From contig NZLU01000039.1 of NCBI GenBank assembly GCA_002692725.1, positions 310,001 to 374,000 of the forward strand: 64,000 nt of DNA. Direction: 5' to 3'. The notes beneath the pieces are model-generated. The model worked only from the letters and a program-made list of their open reading frames with translations. It was not told where the DNA came from and searched no databases. The DNA comes from Ponticaulis sp. Its GTDB lineage: Bacteria; Pseudomonadota; Alphaproteobacteria; Caulobacterales; Hyphomonadaceae. Below, in pieces: positions 27,353-36,736 of this stretch; positions within the stretch are counted from its first letter, which is position 1; every line of letters begins with the position of its first letter. The translations under genes were made by a program, and so were the position numbers.

Positions 27353-27427
27353 CGCCTTAATCACTCCTGCCTACCGGCGCGTTTGCGCTCGAAAGTCTTG
27401 GTGCGTCTGCTACATAAGCTCGGACGA

Positions 27428-27448
27428 CTCCCCCTATTCAAGGGGGAG
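27428..27448. repeat. Short palindrome, copy of a dispersed intergenic motif
   Basis: CTCCCCC and GGGGGAG enclose TATTCAA. The 12-base string TTCAAGGGGGAG (27437-27448) recurs exactly at 29849-29860, on the other side of the S46 peptidase gene, so this is likely a REP-like repeat. Confidence 0.6.
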
Positions 27449-27471
27449 CGCTTTCTTCGTGTCCGGCGGCG

Positions 27472-29643
27472 TTAGTCCTCGTTGCCGACGATTGTCATCT
27501 CATCGATGAGGTAACCGGCACCGGAGACTTTCTCCATGGTCCAGAGCATATAGCGCGTGTCCACATGGATGGATCGAGTGGTTTTCGGGTCGAAATGCCA
27601 GTCGGCATTCACCGATTCAATCGTGCCATCAAAGAGCAGGCCAACGAGCTCGCCTTGTGCGTTCAGCGTGGCAGACCCGGAATTGCCGCCGGTGGAGTCG
27701 AGATCAGTGAGGAAGTTGACCGGCACCGTACCAAGGCTTTCCAGGGCATAGTCGCCATAGTCGCGGGCATTGATCAGATCCAGCTGTTCCTGCGGGGCAT
27801 CGAAGGGTTCGATCCCTGTGTCTTTTTCGGTAATGCCTTCGAGCGTGGTGAAGGGCGCGTAATACAGGCCATCCTTCGGCCAGCCGCCCATGACGGAACC
27901 GTAAGTCACACGAAGCGTGGAGTTTGCGTCAGGATAAGTCACCTTGCCCTGGGATTTCTGGAATTGACGCATGGCGTACATGTAATCGGGCTTCAGCTCT
28001 TTCATGAGGCCTGACTCGCGTTTGTCGGCGGCTTCCATCTCCATTTCAGTGTCATAAAGCGCGACCGCGAGTTCCATCCACGGATCATCGAGAGCTTCGA
28101 GCTCCTCAATGCTGGCATCCATCAGTGCAATACGGGCTTCGGGATCAGCGACGACGCCGCCTTCATAATAGGGCGCCAGCTTTGCAGAAATCTCGTCGGC
28201 GTCATACTCAGCGCCGAGTTCAAGCGCCATATCGAGTGCCTTTACGCGCTGCGACAGAGGCTGGTCCATATAGAATTGCAGCATGCGCTGCCAGATGGCC
28301 ATGTCGACCGCCGGATCATAGCGGCGATCAATCCGCTCGAGCCGTTGACGGAAGAAGGTCATGTCCCGCTCCTGATAGCCGCTTTCGCGTTCGGCATCAG
28401 GTTTCTCTTTCTCATTGGCCAGACGATAGAGATCGTAAGCGGCGTCCAGCAGGGCCGGGTTGGTGGCGTAGTTATAGAAGAATTCACGCTTCCCACGGGC
28501 GTTTGAGGCCTCGGTCAGCTCATCGAGCTTTGCGATCGATTCTGCATAGCGCGCGCGATAGGTTTCTTCAGTGGTCCAGCCCAGAAGCCCGGCTTCACGC
28601 TCAGCGCGGAGCTTCTTCAGGCCAACGCGACGCGCGCCTTCGATCTGGCCGCCACGGTTTTTGATATAGTTATTGCGGCTTGCGAGACGGCTTTCGTATT
28701 TGATGCGAGCATCAGACCCTTCCGGCGCAGCGGCCAGAATGGTGTCGACCTCGGCCTGGTTCACCTCGATCCAAGTCGGGTAATACCAGTCAAACACGTA
28801 TTCGACCTCGGCGAGACGCTCATAGCGCGAGGTCGAACCGGGATAGCCCGCGACCATGACGAAATCGCCATCATCGAGGCCTGCGGACGACACGCTGAGC
28901 AAGTGCTCAGGCTCGTAAGGCACATTCTCCTCGGAATAGTCTGCAGGCATGCCATCCGGGCCGACATAGGCGCGGTAGAAGCCCCAATCGCCGGTGTGGC
29001 GTGGCCACATCCAATTATCGATATCGCCGCCATATTTGCCGATATTGTCACCCGGGGCATAAACGAGGCGAACATCGCGGATTTCGAGCTGTTTGATCAG
29101 TTTGTATTCGAGCCCGCCGAAGAATTCAGAGACCTGGCAGCGATAGCCCGGATCTTCCTCGCACTCGGCGACGAAGGCTTTGCGTGCAGCATCAATGGCG
29201 TCATAGCGCTCGCGTGGGCTCGCGCCAGCCGGGACGCTTTTGACGACGCGTTCGGAGACATCCGTCACCTCTGTGGTGACATAAACGCGCGTGCCGGGCG
29301 CGGCCGGGAGCTCTCCGGATTTGTCGGCAGCGAGGAAGCCCTCTTTCAGATAATTGTTCTCTTCGGTCGAATTGATCTGGATGGAGCCGCGTACGCAATG
29401 GTGATTGGAGACCACAAGGCCCTCAGGCGATACGAAGCTGGCCGTGCAGCCGCCGAGTGAGACCACCGCGCCCATCGGGAATTCTGTCAGGTCAGTGAGG
29501 CCTGCGGGATCAAGTTCGAGCCCCTTGGCTTTCAGATCTTCTGCGATTTCCGGCAATTGGTCGGGGGTGAACATGCCTTCAACTGCGTGCGCCTGGGCAC
29601 AAAACGCGAGACCTGCTGTGGCCGCAAGGAGGAATTGTTTCAT
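27472..29643 (-). CDS. S46-family dipeptidyl-peptidase (DPP7/DPP11-like)
   Basis: A 723-residue periplasmic serine peptidase. The ATG at 29643 has GGAG six bases upstream and opens a signal peptide (about 1-20); an in-frame extension to 29853 is rejected. Family hallmarks: VVSNHHCV near residues 78-84 for the catalytic His, YGGDIDNWMWPRHTGDW for the catalytic Asp, and STGGNSGSA for the Ser nucleophile. These exopeptidases release dipeptides from peptide N-termini, supporting growth on protein. Hydrophobic (DPP7) versus acidic (DPP11) specificity cannot be decided here. Confidence 0.93.
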   Translation of the reverse strand: MKQFLLAATAGLAFCAQAHAVEGMFTPDQLPEIAEDLKAKGLELDPAGLTDLTEFPMGAVVSLGGCTASFVSPEGLVVSNHHCVRGSIQINSTEENNYLKEGFLAADKSGELPAAPGTRVYVTTEVTDVSERVVKSVPAGASPRERYDAIDAARKAFVAECEEDPGYRCQVSEFFGGLEYKLIKQLEIRDVRLVYAPGDNIGKYGGDIDNWMWPRHTGDWGFYRAYVGPDGMPADYSEENVPYEPEHLLSVSSAGLDDGDFVMVAGYPGSTSRYERLAEVEYVFDWYYPTWIEVNQAEVDTILAAAPEGSDARIKYESRLASRNNYIKNRGGQIEGARRVGLKKLRAEREAGLLGWTTEETYRARYAESIAKLDELTEASNARGKREFFYNYATNPALLDAAYDLYRLANEKEKPDAERESGYQERDMTFFRQRLERIDRRYDPAVDMAIWQRMLQFYMDQPLSQRVKALDMALELGAEYDADEISAKLAPYYEGGVVADPEARIALMDASIEELEALDDPWMELAVALYDTEMEMEAADKRESGLMKELKPDYMYAMRQFQKSQGKVTYPDANSTLRVTYGSVMGGWPKDGLYYAPFTTLEGITEKDTGIEPFDAPQEQLDLINARDYGDYALESLGTVPVNFLTDLDSTGGNSGSATLNAQGELVGLLFDGTIESVNADWHFDPKTTRSIHVDTRYMLWTMEKVSGAGYLIDEMTIVGNED

Positions 29644-29813
29644 CTGGGGCTCCGGAGTGGCAAAAACTACTTTGGTTATTGTGTAACGGGATAGCGCCTT
29701 CGGCCGCTGCCTGACAAGCCAGTGAAACATTGCGTGTTCGTAATGTGTTGGGCTTTGATATTCATTAGAGCGATCAAGTCTAAGACGTCGGTGCGGAAAC
29801 GTTAGATAGTTAT

Positions 29814-29862
29814 CCCCCTCCGATGGCTTCGCCATCACCCCCCCCCTTTTCAAGGGGGAGAA
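29814..29862. repeat. REP-like element between S46 peptidase and ccmI
   Basis: Contains the hairpin GATGGC/GCCATC (around 29823-29837) flanked by C-rich runs, then the TTCAAGGGGGAG motif also found at 27437-27448. No gene is visible in 29644-29880. Confidence 0.55.
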
Positions 29863-29880
29863 CTGGACCGAGCGCAGCGG

Positions 29881-30822
29881 TTATTCGGCGTCGAGGCCCA
29901 GTTCATCACCCAGTTGATTGAGGGCTGAGAGGGCTTCGGAATCGCCTTCAAACGTGGTGCGGGCGGCGGAGAGGCTGGCTGCGGCGAGATCGGTTTCGCC
30001 GAGGACAGTCCGTGCGCGGATGAGACGGAGCCATCCCTGCAGATCATTCGGGTCATCCTGGAGGCGGGCGGCGAGGCCATCCACCATGCCCCGAATGCGC
30101 TCCTGCTGCTGGTCAGCCGAGAGTTCATTCATGGCCTGAACGTCCTGATCATCAATCTGAGGCGCGCTGGAGGAGGGCGGCTCTTCGCCGCGCTGACGTG
30201 CCACGAAGGCGAGCGCCTGATTGTATTCACTGACGATCTGAGGGTGGTTTTGCGACAGGTTGAGCGCGGTCTCATAGGAGGACAGCGCTTCGTCATACTT
30301 GCCCATATCCATGCGGATGCGCCCGAGGAAGACATAGCCGGTCGGATCGCCCTGACCAGATTGTTCAATGCGCTGGATGAGCATGGCCTCAAGCCCAGCC
30401 GGGGTCATATCGGCAATGGCCTGCTCTTCCGGCGAAAGGTTTCGATCATTTGTGGGGTTTGGTGTGTAGAAGGGATCGCCGACGAGGGGATAAAGCCCGG
30501 CTGACACGACGATGATTGTCGCCGGGACGGCGAACTTCATCCAGGTCGGGAGGGCGGGTTCGTCCTTGCCTGCGTTAAGTGCATCGAGCCGGTCGCCGAG
30601 CTTCAGAATGCGGCGTTCCATGGCGCGGCGTGCGCGGCCTGCGCCTTCTTCGTCGAGAAAGCCTGAGGCGACTTCAGCATCAATCTGGGAGAGCTGATGC
30701 TTACTGGCCGCAAGCTCACGGGTGAGCGCGTCTTTCGCCGTAACAGAAGAGGGGCGGAAGAGGGCAGGCGTGACAAGAAACGCCGCGAGCGCGAGCAGAA
30801 GAATGAAGACGAGCCAGATCAT
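29881..30822 (-). CDS. ccmI: Cytochrome c-type biogenesis protein CcmI
   Basis: A 313-residue protein with the CcmI layout: an N-terminal helix (MIWLVFILLLALAAFLVTPAL), a coiled region, a second helix near residue 95-115, then a periplasmic TPR-like domain (YVFLGRIRMDMGKYDEALSSYETAL). It presents apocytochrome c to the CcmF/H haem lyase. Last gene of the leftward ccmF-G-H-I operon; its start overlaps the end of ccmH by four bases. Confidence 0.93.
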   Translation of the reverse strand: MIWLVFILLLALAAFLVTPALFRPSSVTAKDALTRELAASKHQLSQIDAEVASGFLDEEGAGRARRAMERRILKLGDRLDALNAGKDEPALPTWMKFAVPATIIVVSAGLYPLVGDPFYTPNPTNDRNLSPEEQAIADMTPAGLEAMLIQRIEQSGQGDPTGYVFLGRIRMDMGKYDEALSSYETALNLSQNHPQIVSEYNQALAFVARQRGEEPPSSSAPQIDDQDVQAMNELSADQQQERIRGMVDGLAARLQDDPNDLQGWLRLIRARTVLGETDLAAASLSAARTTFEGDSEALSALNQLGDELGLDAE

Positions 30823-31283
30823 GCTGTGGGGTCATCTCCGAGGAGTTTTTTGAGGCGTTCGCGTTCGGCGTCCGAGAGATCGGATTCATCTTCGGCGACA
30901 GATTCTGACGGTTTGCGGATTGAGAGAAGATACCAGCTGAGCCCGGCGAGGACGAAGAGCAGCGGGCCGAACCAGAGGAGCCAGGTATAGGTTTCAACCG
31001 GCGGGTCCATAAGGACGAAATCGCCATAGCGTTCACGGAAGTAGGCGCGGACATCCTCGTCACTGTCACCGGCGCGGACGCGGGCTTCGACGAGGGTGCG
31101 CATGTCTTCGGCGAGCGTGGCATCGGAATCGGCGATAGACTGGTTCTGGCAGACTACGCAGCGCAGGGTTTTGCCGATGGATTCAGTGCGGGCTTTGACT
31201 TCAGCTTCGCTGAGATCGCTGCCCTGCTGGGCGAGGGCGGGCAAAGCGAAGAGCGAGAGAGCGATGAGGAGCGCGCGGATCAT
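30819..31283 (-). CDS. ccmH: Cytochrome c-type biogenesis protein CcmH
   Basis: A 154-residue protein with a signal peptide, the redox motif LRCVVCQNQS that reduces or holds apocytochrome cysteines, and a second membrane helix (WLLWFGPLLFVLAGLSWYLL). It is the short alphaproteobacterial form, without a fused TPR part, which is supplied by ccmI. Four-base overlaps with both ccmG and ccmI show tight translational coupling. Confidence 0.95.
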   Translation of the reverse strand: MIRALLIALSLFALPALAQQGSDLSEAEVKARTESIGKTLRCVVCQNQSIADSDATLAEDMRTLVEARVRAGDSDEDVRAYFRERYGDFVLMDPPVETYTWLLWFGPLLFVLAGLSWYLLSIRKPSESVAEDESDLSDAERERLKKLLGDDPTA

Positions 31284-31819
31284 GTGATCGCTCCGGCTTT
31301 CAGCGCGTCAATGCGCGGCGCGAACTCTTTCTGCCAGACATCACGTGTGACCGGGCCAACATGTTTGTAGCGGATCTGGCCCTCAGGATCGACGAGGAAG
31401 GTTTCCGGCGCGCCGGTGACGCCCAGACCGATGGCGACTTCGGAATGTTCATCAAAGCCGATTTCATCATAAGGATTGCCCCAGCGCTGAAGCCATTCGA
31501 GCGCGTCTGGCCGTTTGTCCCGCCAGTCCAGGCCAACAATGCGGATGGTGTTATTGGCCTGAAGCTCCATCAGATAGGGGTGCTCGGTGATGCAGGCCTG
31601 ACACCACGAGCCGAACACATTGAGCAGGAAAAAATCGCCCTTCAGATCGGATGAACGGACAGGCGCCTCGCCGGGCAGCAGGCTTTCAAGCTCAAATTCC
31701 GGGACGGGTTTGTCGATAAATTCCGATTTCAGCTCTTTCGGATTCATCGTCAGGCCGATGCCGAAAATGCCGACAAAAGCGACAAAGAGACCAAGTGGGA
31801 TGAAGGCTTTCCAGTTCAT
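31280..31819 (-). CDS. ccmG: Thiol:disulfide interchange protein CcmG/DsbE
   Basis: A 179-residue membrane-anchored thioredoxin-fold protein. An N-terminal helix (FIPLGLFVAFVGIFGIGLT) precedes the periplasmic domain with FLLNVFGSWCQACITEHP; the WCxxC pair is the redox centre. The cis-Pro region GVTGAPETFLVD is typical. It keeps apocytochrome haem-binding cysteines reduced. Twelve bases separate it from ccmF and it overlaps ccmH. Confidence 0.95.
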   Translation of the reverse strand: MNWKAFIPLGLFVAFVGIFGIGLTMNPKELKSEFIDKPVPEFELESLLPGEAPVRSSDLKGDFFLLNVFGSWCQACITEHPYLMELQANNTIRIVGLDWRDKRPDALEWLQRWGNPYDEIGFDEHSEVAIGLGVTGAPETFLVDPEGQIRYKHVGPVTRDVWQKEFAPRIDALKAGAIT

Positions 31820-31831
31820 GGGGATACCAGA

Positions 31832-33850
31832 TTACTCGGCCGGAGCCGTTTGAAGTTCAGGTGCGCTGGCGCGGGATGGCATGCGGAAGCGGGCGTCGGT
31901 CATGGAGATGAAACCGCCAAGCGCCATGATCACGCAGCCTGCCCAGATCCAGCTGACGAGCGGATGGACGTAAAAGCGGACCTGCCAGCGGCCTTCATCA
32001 TCGGACTCGCCAATGGCGCCATAGAGCGTGCGGGTGAGGCCAACATTGAGCGCGGCTTCTGTCGTCATCTGCTGTTCGACGGGGTAGAAACGGCGTTCCG
32101 GGCGCAGGGTGGTGACGAGCTTCTGATCTTTGAAGACATTGATCTGGCCGCCCTGGCGGGCATAGTTCGCGCCTTCGCTTTCCGTCACATTCACCAGCTG
32201 AATTTCATAGCCCGGGACTTCGACTGTCTCACCCGGACGCAGTGCATGCTGGTCTTCATGGGCCCAGACACTCATGCCGGTGATGCCGATGACAGTGACG
32301 GCCAGGCCGACATGGCCGAGCAGGAAGCCGAAGGCGGCAGACGGCAAATGAGTGAGTAGGCGCAGGCTTTGCCTCATCGGGACTTTGCCCGCGCGGACTT
32401 TCTCACCAAAGGATTTGAGCGATCCAAACAGGAGGAAAAGCGCAAGACCAATGCCGAGACCGCCGAAGACCGCCTTGCCGACCACGCTGACGAGCAGGGT
32501 GAAGGCGGCACAAAGCAGGAGGGTGATCGCAATCGGTTTGATGAGGCGTTTTGGATCGTCAATCCGCCATTTGAGTAGCGGTCCGATCGCCATGAAGATG
32601 ATGAGACCAATCATGATGGGGGTGAAGGTCTTGTTGAAATAAGGTGGGCCGACCGTGACTTTGGACATGCCCATCTCTTCTCTCATCGACACCAGAAGCG
32701 GGTTATTGGAGCTGAGAATGGCATCGATGATGAGCGGCCAGAAGGTACCGAGAAACACGGTCGCCGTGGCGGCGCATAAGAGCAGATTATTGAGGACAAG
32801 CGCGCCTTCGCGGCTGACGGCGTCAAAAGTGGTGGTGGATGCGATTTTCGCCGAGCGGAAGGCATAAAGCGTGAGCGCGCCGCCCGTGGCGATGCCCAGA
32901 AGACCGAGCAGGAAGACACCGCGTTCGGGATCCACCGCAAAGGCGTGCACGCTGGTCAGGACGCCAGAGCGGACCACGAAGGTGCCGATCAGGCTGAGGG
33001 AGAAGGTCGCGATGGCGAGCAGCAGCGTCCAGTTCATGAAGGTGTTGCGCTTCTCGACAACCAGCGTCGAGTGCAGAAGTGCAGTACCCGCGAGCCATGG
33101 CATGAGGGACACGTTCTCGACCGGGTCCCAGAACCACCAGCCGCCCCAGCCCAGCTCGTAATACGCCCAGAGAGAGCCGAGCGCGATGCCAATTGTGAGG
33201 AAGGACCAGGCCGCCAGGACCCATGGTCTCACAAAGCGCGCCCAGAGCGCATCGACACGCCCTTCGATCAGGGCCGCGATGGCAAAGGAGAAGGCAACGG
33301 AAAAGCCAACATAACCGAGATAAAGGAAGGGTGGGTGGAAGGCGAGGCCGGGGTCCTGCAGGAGTGGGTTGAGGCCAGAGCCATTCTCCGGGATCGGCGC
33401 GAGGCGCGTGAAGGGGTTGGAGGTGAAGATGAGAAACCCGAGAAAACCGACGCCGATCAGCCCCTGAACGCCAATGGCGCGGGCCCGCAGCGTGGCCGGA
33501 AGGGCCTGACCAAATAGCGCCATAGCACCGCCGAATATGGCGACAATCATCACCCAGAGCAGCATGGAGCCTTCATGGTTCCCCCAAGTACCGGAGAGTT
33601 TGTACAGCCAGGGCTTCATGGTGTGTGAATGTCGGGCCACGAGGCCGACAGAAAAGTCCGAGGCCATGAACAGCATGGCGAGCGCGACAAAGGCGGTGAC
33701 GAGAAACAGACCCTGCGCGACCGCAGCTCTGTCTGCAAATTGCATCAACCGACCGTTCAGGGCATGGGCGCCGTAAATGCCGAAAATACCTTGCAGCGCA
33801 CTGAGCGTGAAGGCGAGAAGCAGAAGAATTTGTCCGGTTTCAGCTAGCAT
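31832..33850 (-). CDS. ccmF: Cytochrome c haem lyase subunit CcmF
   Basis: A 672-residue polytopic membrane protein. The ATG at 33850 is chosen because MLAETGQILLLLAFTLSALQ is the usual CcmF N-terminus; an extension to 34090 has no coding character. The haem-handling WWD motif reads WGGWWFWDPVENVSLMPWL. With CcmH and CcmI it attaches haem to CxxCH proteins. First gene of the operon here; ccmE, often directly upstream in this group, is absent, replaced by a divergent gene. Confidence 0.95.
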   Translation of the reverse strand: MLAETGQILLLLAFTLSALQGIFGIYGAHALNGRLMQFADRAAVAQGLFLVTAFVALAMLFMASDFSVGLVARHSHTMKPWLYKLSGTWGNHEGSMLLWVMIVAIFGGAMALFGQALPATLRARAIGVQGLIGVGFLGFLIFTSNPFTRLAPIPENGSGLNPLLQDPGLAFHPPFLYLGYVGFSVAFSFAIAALIEGRVDALWARFVRPWVLAAWSFLTIGIALGSLWAYYELGWGGWWFWDPVENVSLMPWLAGTALLHSTLVVEKRNTFMNWTLLLAIATFSLSLIGTFVVRSGVLTSVHAFAVDPERGVFLLGLLGIATGGALTLYAFRSAKIASTTTFDAVSREGALVLNNLLLCAATATVFLGTFWPLIIDAILSSNNPLLVSMREEMGMSKVTVGPPYFNKTFTPIMIGLIIFMAIGPLLKWRIDDPKRLIKPIAITLLLCAAFTLLVSVVGKAVFGGLGIGLALFLLFGSLKSFGEKVRAGKVPMRQSLRLLTHLPSAAFGFLLGHVGLAVTVIGITGMSVWAHEDQHALRPGETVEVPGYEIQLVNVTESEGANYARQGGQINVFKDQKLVTTLRPERRFYPVEQQMTTEAALNVGLTRTLYGAIGESDDEGRWQVRFYVHPLVSWIWAGCVIMALGGFISMTDARFRMPSRASAPELQTAPAE

Positions 33851-34194
33851 GAAGGAACTCTGTTGCCTCAAAACATGATGGACTTGCGAGAATAACGTGT
33901 TGTGCGCGACAAACCAGTGCCGATGCCGAAGGTTTGATCTTTGTGAACAGTGCGTAGGGTCTACTCCCAAAGCCGGGGGCTTGGCCAGAGACGGAATATC
34001 GCAGGCAAGGAGCGCGGGAAAAATGTCGATCCTGCCCCATGATGGCCAGAATCGCGGTGTCATGTGGCAGACGAGTCGTGTTAACCACACAAAGACGGTC
34101 GTGCCGGGGAATTCGCCTAATTCGCGAACTTACTTAAACGCGGTCCTTGTGTGTGGCACAGCATGTCGGACTTGTGCCCTGATGAGAGATTCGA
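33851..34194. other. Divergent intergenic region without a recognisable gene
   Basis: 344 bases between ccmF (leftward) and the pseudokinase gene (rightward). I see no conserved gene or clear hairpin. It should hold the promoters of both divergent units. Confidence 0.5.
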
Positions 34195-36534
34195 ATGGCT
34201 CGCAAAACGCTTAGCCCCGGGACAGAAATTGCCCAGTTCAAAATCCGGGAGGAGGTGTCTGAGGACGTTCTCGGTGTGACTTATCTCGGTGAGGCGTCCG
34301 ATGGCGAAGACAATGCGCCCATCGTGGTGATCCGTGAATATTTCCCGGCCAATCTCTGCCGTCGCAGAGGAAAGAAAATTCATCCGAGCCGCCGCTCTTT
34401 GCAACCCGAGTTCAGTCAGGCTCTTGTGAATGAGGCTTATAAATTTGAGCGCTATGTCGATCTCGAGAGTGACGGGCTGATCCAGGGCCTGGACCTGGTG
34501 GAAGATCATGGCACTGTTTATCTGATTACCCAGAAGCCTACGGGTGAAAGTCTTGCCGAAATTCAGGCGCGGGATGGTATTTTCTCGCCCGGATTTGCGC
34601 GAACCCTGATTGACGTCTTGACGGCGGGCCTTGCCCGACTGGAGGAGGCCGGGCTTGTGCATGGGCTGATCGCGCCTGACCGTATTATGCGGCAGGATGA
34701 CGGACTGCCTGCGATCATCACGCCGGATCATCTTCAGGATTTTACAAGTGACAGTGCAGTTTTAAGGACGGCACCAGCGAATACGCCTTATGTCGCCCCT
34801 GAGATGTTAAACAGCCGGGCCGGAGATGTCGGCCCCTGGAGCGATGTCTATTCGCTGTGTGCGAGCTTCTATTTGCTGCTCACCGGGCAGGAACCCGTCT
34901 CCGGTAAAGCCCGAATGGCCGCACTTGAGGCCGGACAGGATGACCCGCTGGATCTTGACCTGCTTGAGAGCCAGCTTGTGGATGACCCGACGCTGTTTGG
35001 TGCGCTCAAGAATGGCCTTAACCTGCTGGTCGAAGACCGGCTTGCCGGCGTTGCCGCGCTTAATGCCGCGATGGTGCTCGCGCCTGTTGAGCTGCCGGAT
35101 GAGGAAGATGCCGTTGGATTTGCCGCGGAGGCGGCTCCAGGCTGGTGGGAGCAGAATGGTCGCGGTGTGATCGCTGCCGCTGCGGTGCTGTGCCTGTTGG
35201 TATTGGCGATCCCGCTTGTTTTGTTCCTTCGCAATGATGATAGCGGATCTGCATCAGATGCCGGGCGAACCCAGATTGCCGAGGTGGAAACGCCATCGCC
35301 TGAGCCGCCCCAGGCAGCCGGTGAAACGGACGAAGCTGACACTGAGCCTGAGCCGGTCGCCGATGAAACGCCGGCCACTGAAGAAACGCCTCAGCCTGGT
35401 GAGAACGATGCGTTGTCCAGTTCCGTGACCGCCTGGCTGGCTGTCGACCAGGACGACCCAGACGCCATTCTGTCGTTTCTGCGAGACCCTGAACTTGAAG
35501 GGGATGTGCGGAGACAGGCTGAGGCGCGTTGGCGCACGCTGGAGGCTGAAGGCTGGCGCGAAGCGCAGGAGTCTGACAGTGCCGAGGCCGTCGAAGATTT
35601 CATGGCAATCTATGGCGATACACCGCCTGTGATGGCTGTCCATTACGAGGATGCACAGGGTCTGCTTGAGACGCTAGAAGCTAAGGCGCCGGCAGAGGCG
35701 GAACCGGAGTTCATCGAAACGACGACCGACACTGACGACACGCTGGTCGAGGCCCCTGCTGAAGACACGATCGACGCGCCGGACGCCGATGCGGAGACAC
35801 CTCAACCGGTGCCATCATCTGAACCTGAGCCGGAACCCGAGCCCGAGCAGCCAGACACGTTTCAAGATTGTCCGGAATGCCCGGTGCTTACGGTCGCCAG
35901 CATTGCCGGTGAGGATATCGCGATTGCCGTGCGTGAAACGACCATTGCCGAATACGGTCATTTCCTTGATGCGACAGGGAGGGCGACGTCAAACGGTTGC
36001 TTCGTTCACCGGACAGCCTCGACATCGCTTTGGGCGTATGACTCCTCTGCGAATTTCAGGGCACCGGGCTATCCGGTCTCAGCTAACCATCCAGCTGTTT
36101 GTGTGTCCTATGGTGAGGCCGATGCGTTTGCCAGCTGGCTGAGTGCGCAGACCGGGAAGACCTATCGCCTGCCGACAGAGGCGGAATGGCGGGTTCTGGC
36201 AGGCGCCATGCCGTCGGCGGCAAATGCCTGCGCAGGTGGAAACTTTGCCGATTCCCGCCTGACGGCGTTGGGGGTTCAGCTTCAGGCGGCAAGTTGCAGC
36301 GACGGGAATGCGTTTGCGTCTGCGGCTTCGGCAGACACTGACCAGCTTCGCAATGTTTACGGCAATGTTGAGGAATGGGTGACCGATTGTGACCGGGGCG
36401 ATTGTGCGCGCCGCCTGGCCCTGGGCGGATCCTGGGCGAGCGTGGCGGGGCAATTCGGCAATGGCTTGCGTGGGATTTATACGCCAAGCAGCCGCACAAG
36501 TACGTTGGGCTTCCGGCTGGTACGCGAGAATTAG
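34195..36534 (+). CDS. Membrane pseudokinase fused to an FGE-sulfatase (SUMF) domain
   Basis: A 779-residue protein. Residues 10-290 have a Ser/Thr-kinase fold but lack catalytic residues: the ATP Lys is Arg (VVIREYFP, 44-51), the HRD loop reads LVHGLIAPDRIM (154-165) without HRD Asp, Lys or Asn, and no DFG is found. TPYVAPEM and GPWSDVYSL, structural motifs, are kept. A transmembrane helix lies at about 325-345, followed by an acidic Pro/Glu/Thr-rich linker. From about 570 to the end is an FGE/SUMF domain (RLPTEAEWRVLAGA, NVYGNVEEWVTD, LALGGSWAS, LGFRLVREN). Most bacterial members of that fold are non-enzymatic binding modules. Predicted topology: pseudokinase inside, FGE domain in the periplasm; a signalling or scaffolding role is inferred. 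Confidence 0.85.
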   Translation: MARKTLSPGTEIAQFKIREEVSEDVLGVTYLGEASDGEDNAPIVVIREYFPANLCRRRGKKIHPSRRSLQPEFSQALVNEAYKFERYVDLESDGLIQGLDLVEDHGTVYLITQKPTGESLAEIQARDGIFSPGFARTLIDVLTAGLARLEEAGLVHGLIAPDRIMRQDDGLPAIITPDHLQDFTSDSAVLRTAPANTPYVAPEMLNSRAGDVGPWSDVYSLCASFYLLLTGQEPVSGKARMAALEAGQDDPLDLDLLESQLVDDPTLFGALKNGLNLLVEDRLAGVAALNAAMVLAPVELPDEEDAVGFAAEAAPGWWEQNGRGVIAAAAVLCLLVLAIPLVLFLRNDDSGSASDAGRTQIAEVETPSPEPPQAAGETDEADTEPEPVADETPATEETPQPGENDALSSSVTAWLAVDQDDPDAILSFLRDPELEGDVRRQAEARWRTLEAEGWREAQESDSAEAVEDFMAIYGDTPPVMAVHYEDAQGLLETLEAKAPAEAEPEFIETTTDTDDTLVEAPAEDTIDAPDADAETPQPVPSSEPEPEPEPEQPDTFQDCPECPVLTVASIAGEDIAIAVRETTIAEYGHFLDATGRATSNGCFVHRTASTSLWAYDSSANFRAPGYPVSANHPAVCVSYGEADAFASWLSAQTGKTYRLPTEAEWRVLAGAMPSAANACAGGNFADSRLTALGVQLQAASCSDGNAFASAASADTDQLRNVYGNVEEWVTDCDRGDCARRLALGGSWASVAGQFGNGLRGIYTPSSRTSTLGFRLVREN

Positions 36535-36736
36535 CGAATAATTACACGTCAGGGGAGAAAAAGTCGCTGCAAATTTTGATTATTTAAAGACCTGTTCATG
36601 TTCAGTCGGGTAAACTGGCAAGTGTACTTCGAATGTTAACGGTTTCTTTTATTTCAGAGAAAAAAGAAACGTTTTGCTTTACCGAAAACTGATGACTTCT
36701 GTCGTAGACCTACATGGTGTTTGCATGTGGTGACCT

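Noticed and set aside
26705..27364. 219-codon minus-strand frame
   Set aside because: Antisense to the unknown membrane protein; the plus frame is longer and has a sensible signal, helix and domain layout. Not fully excluded.
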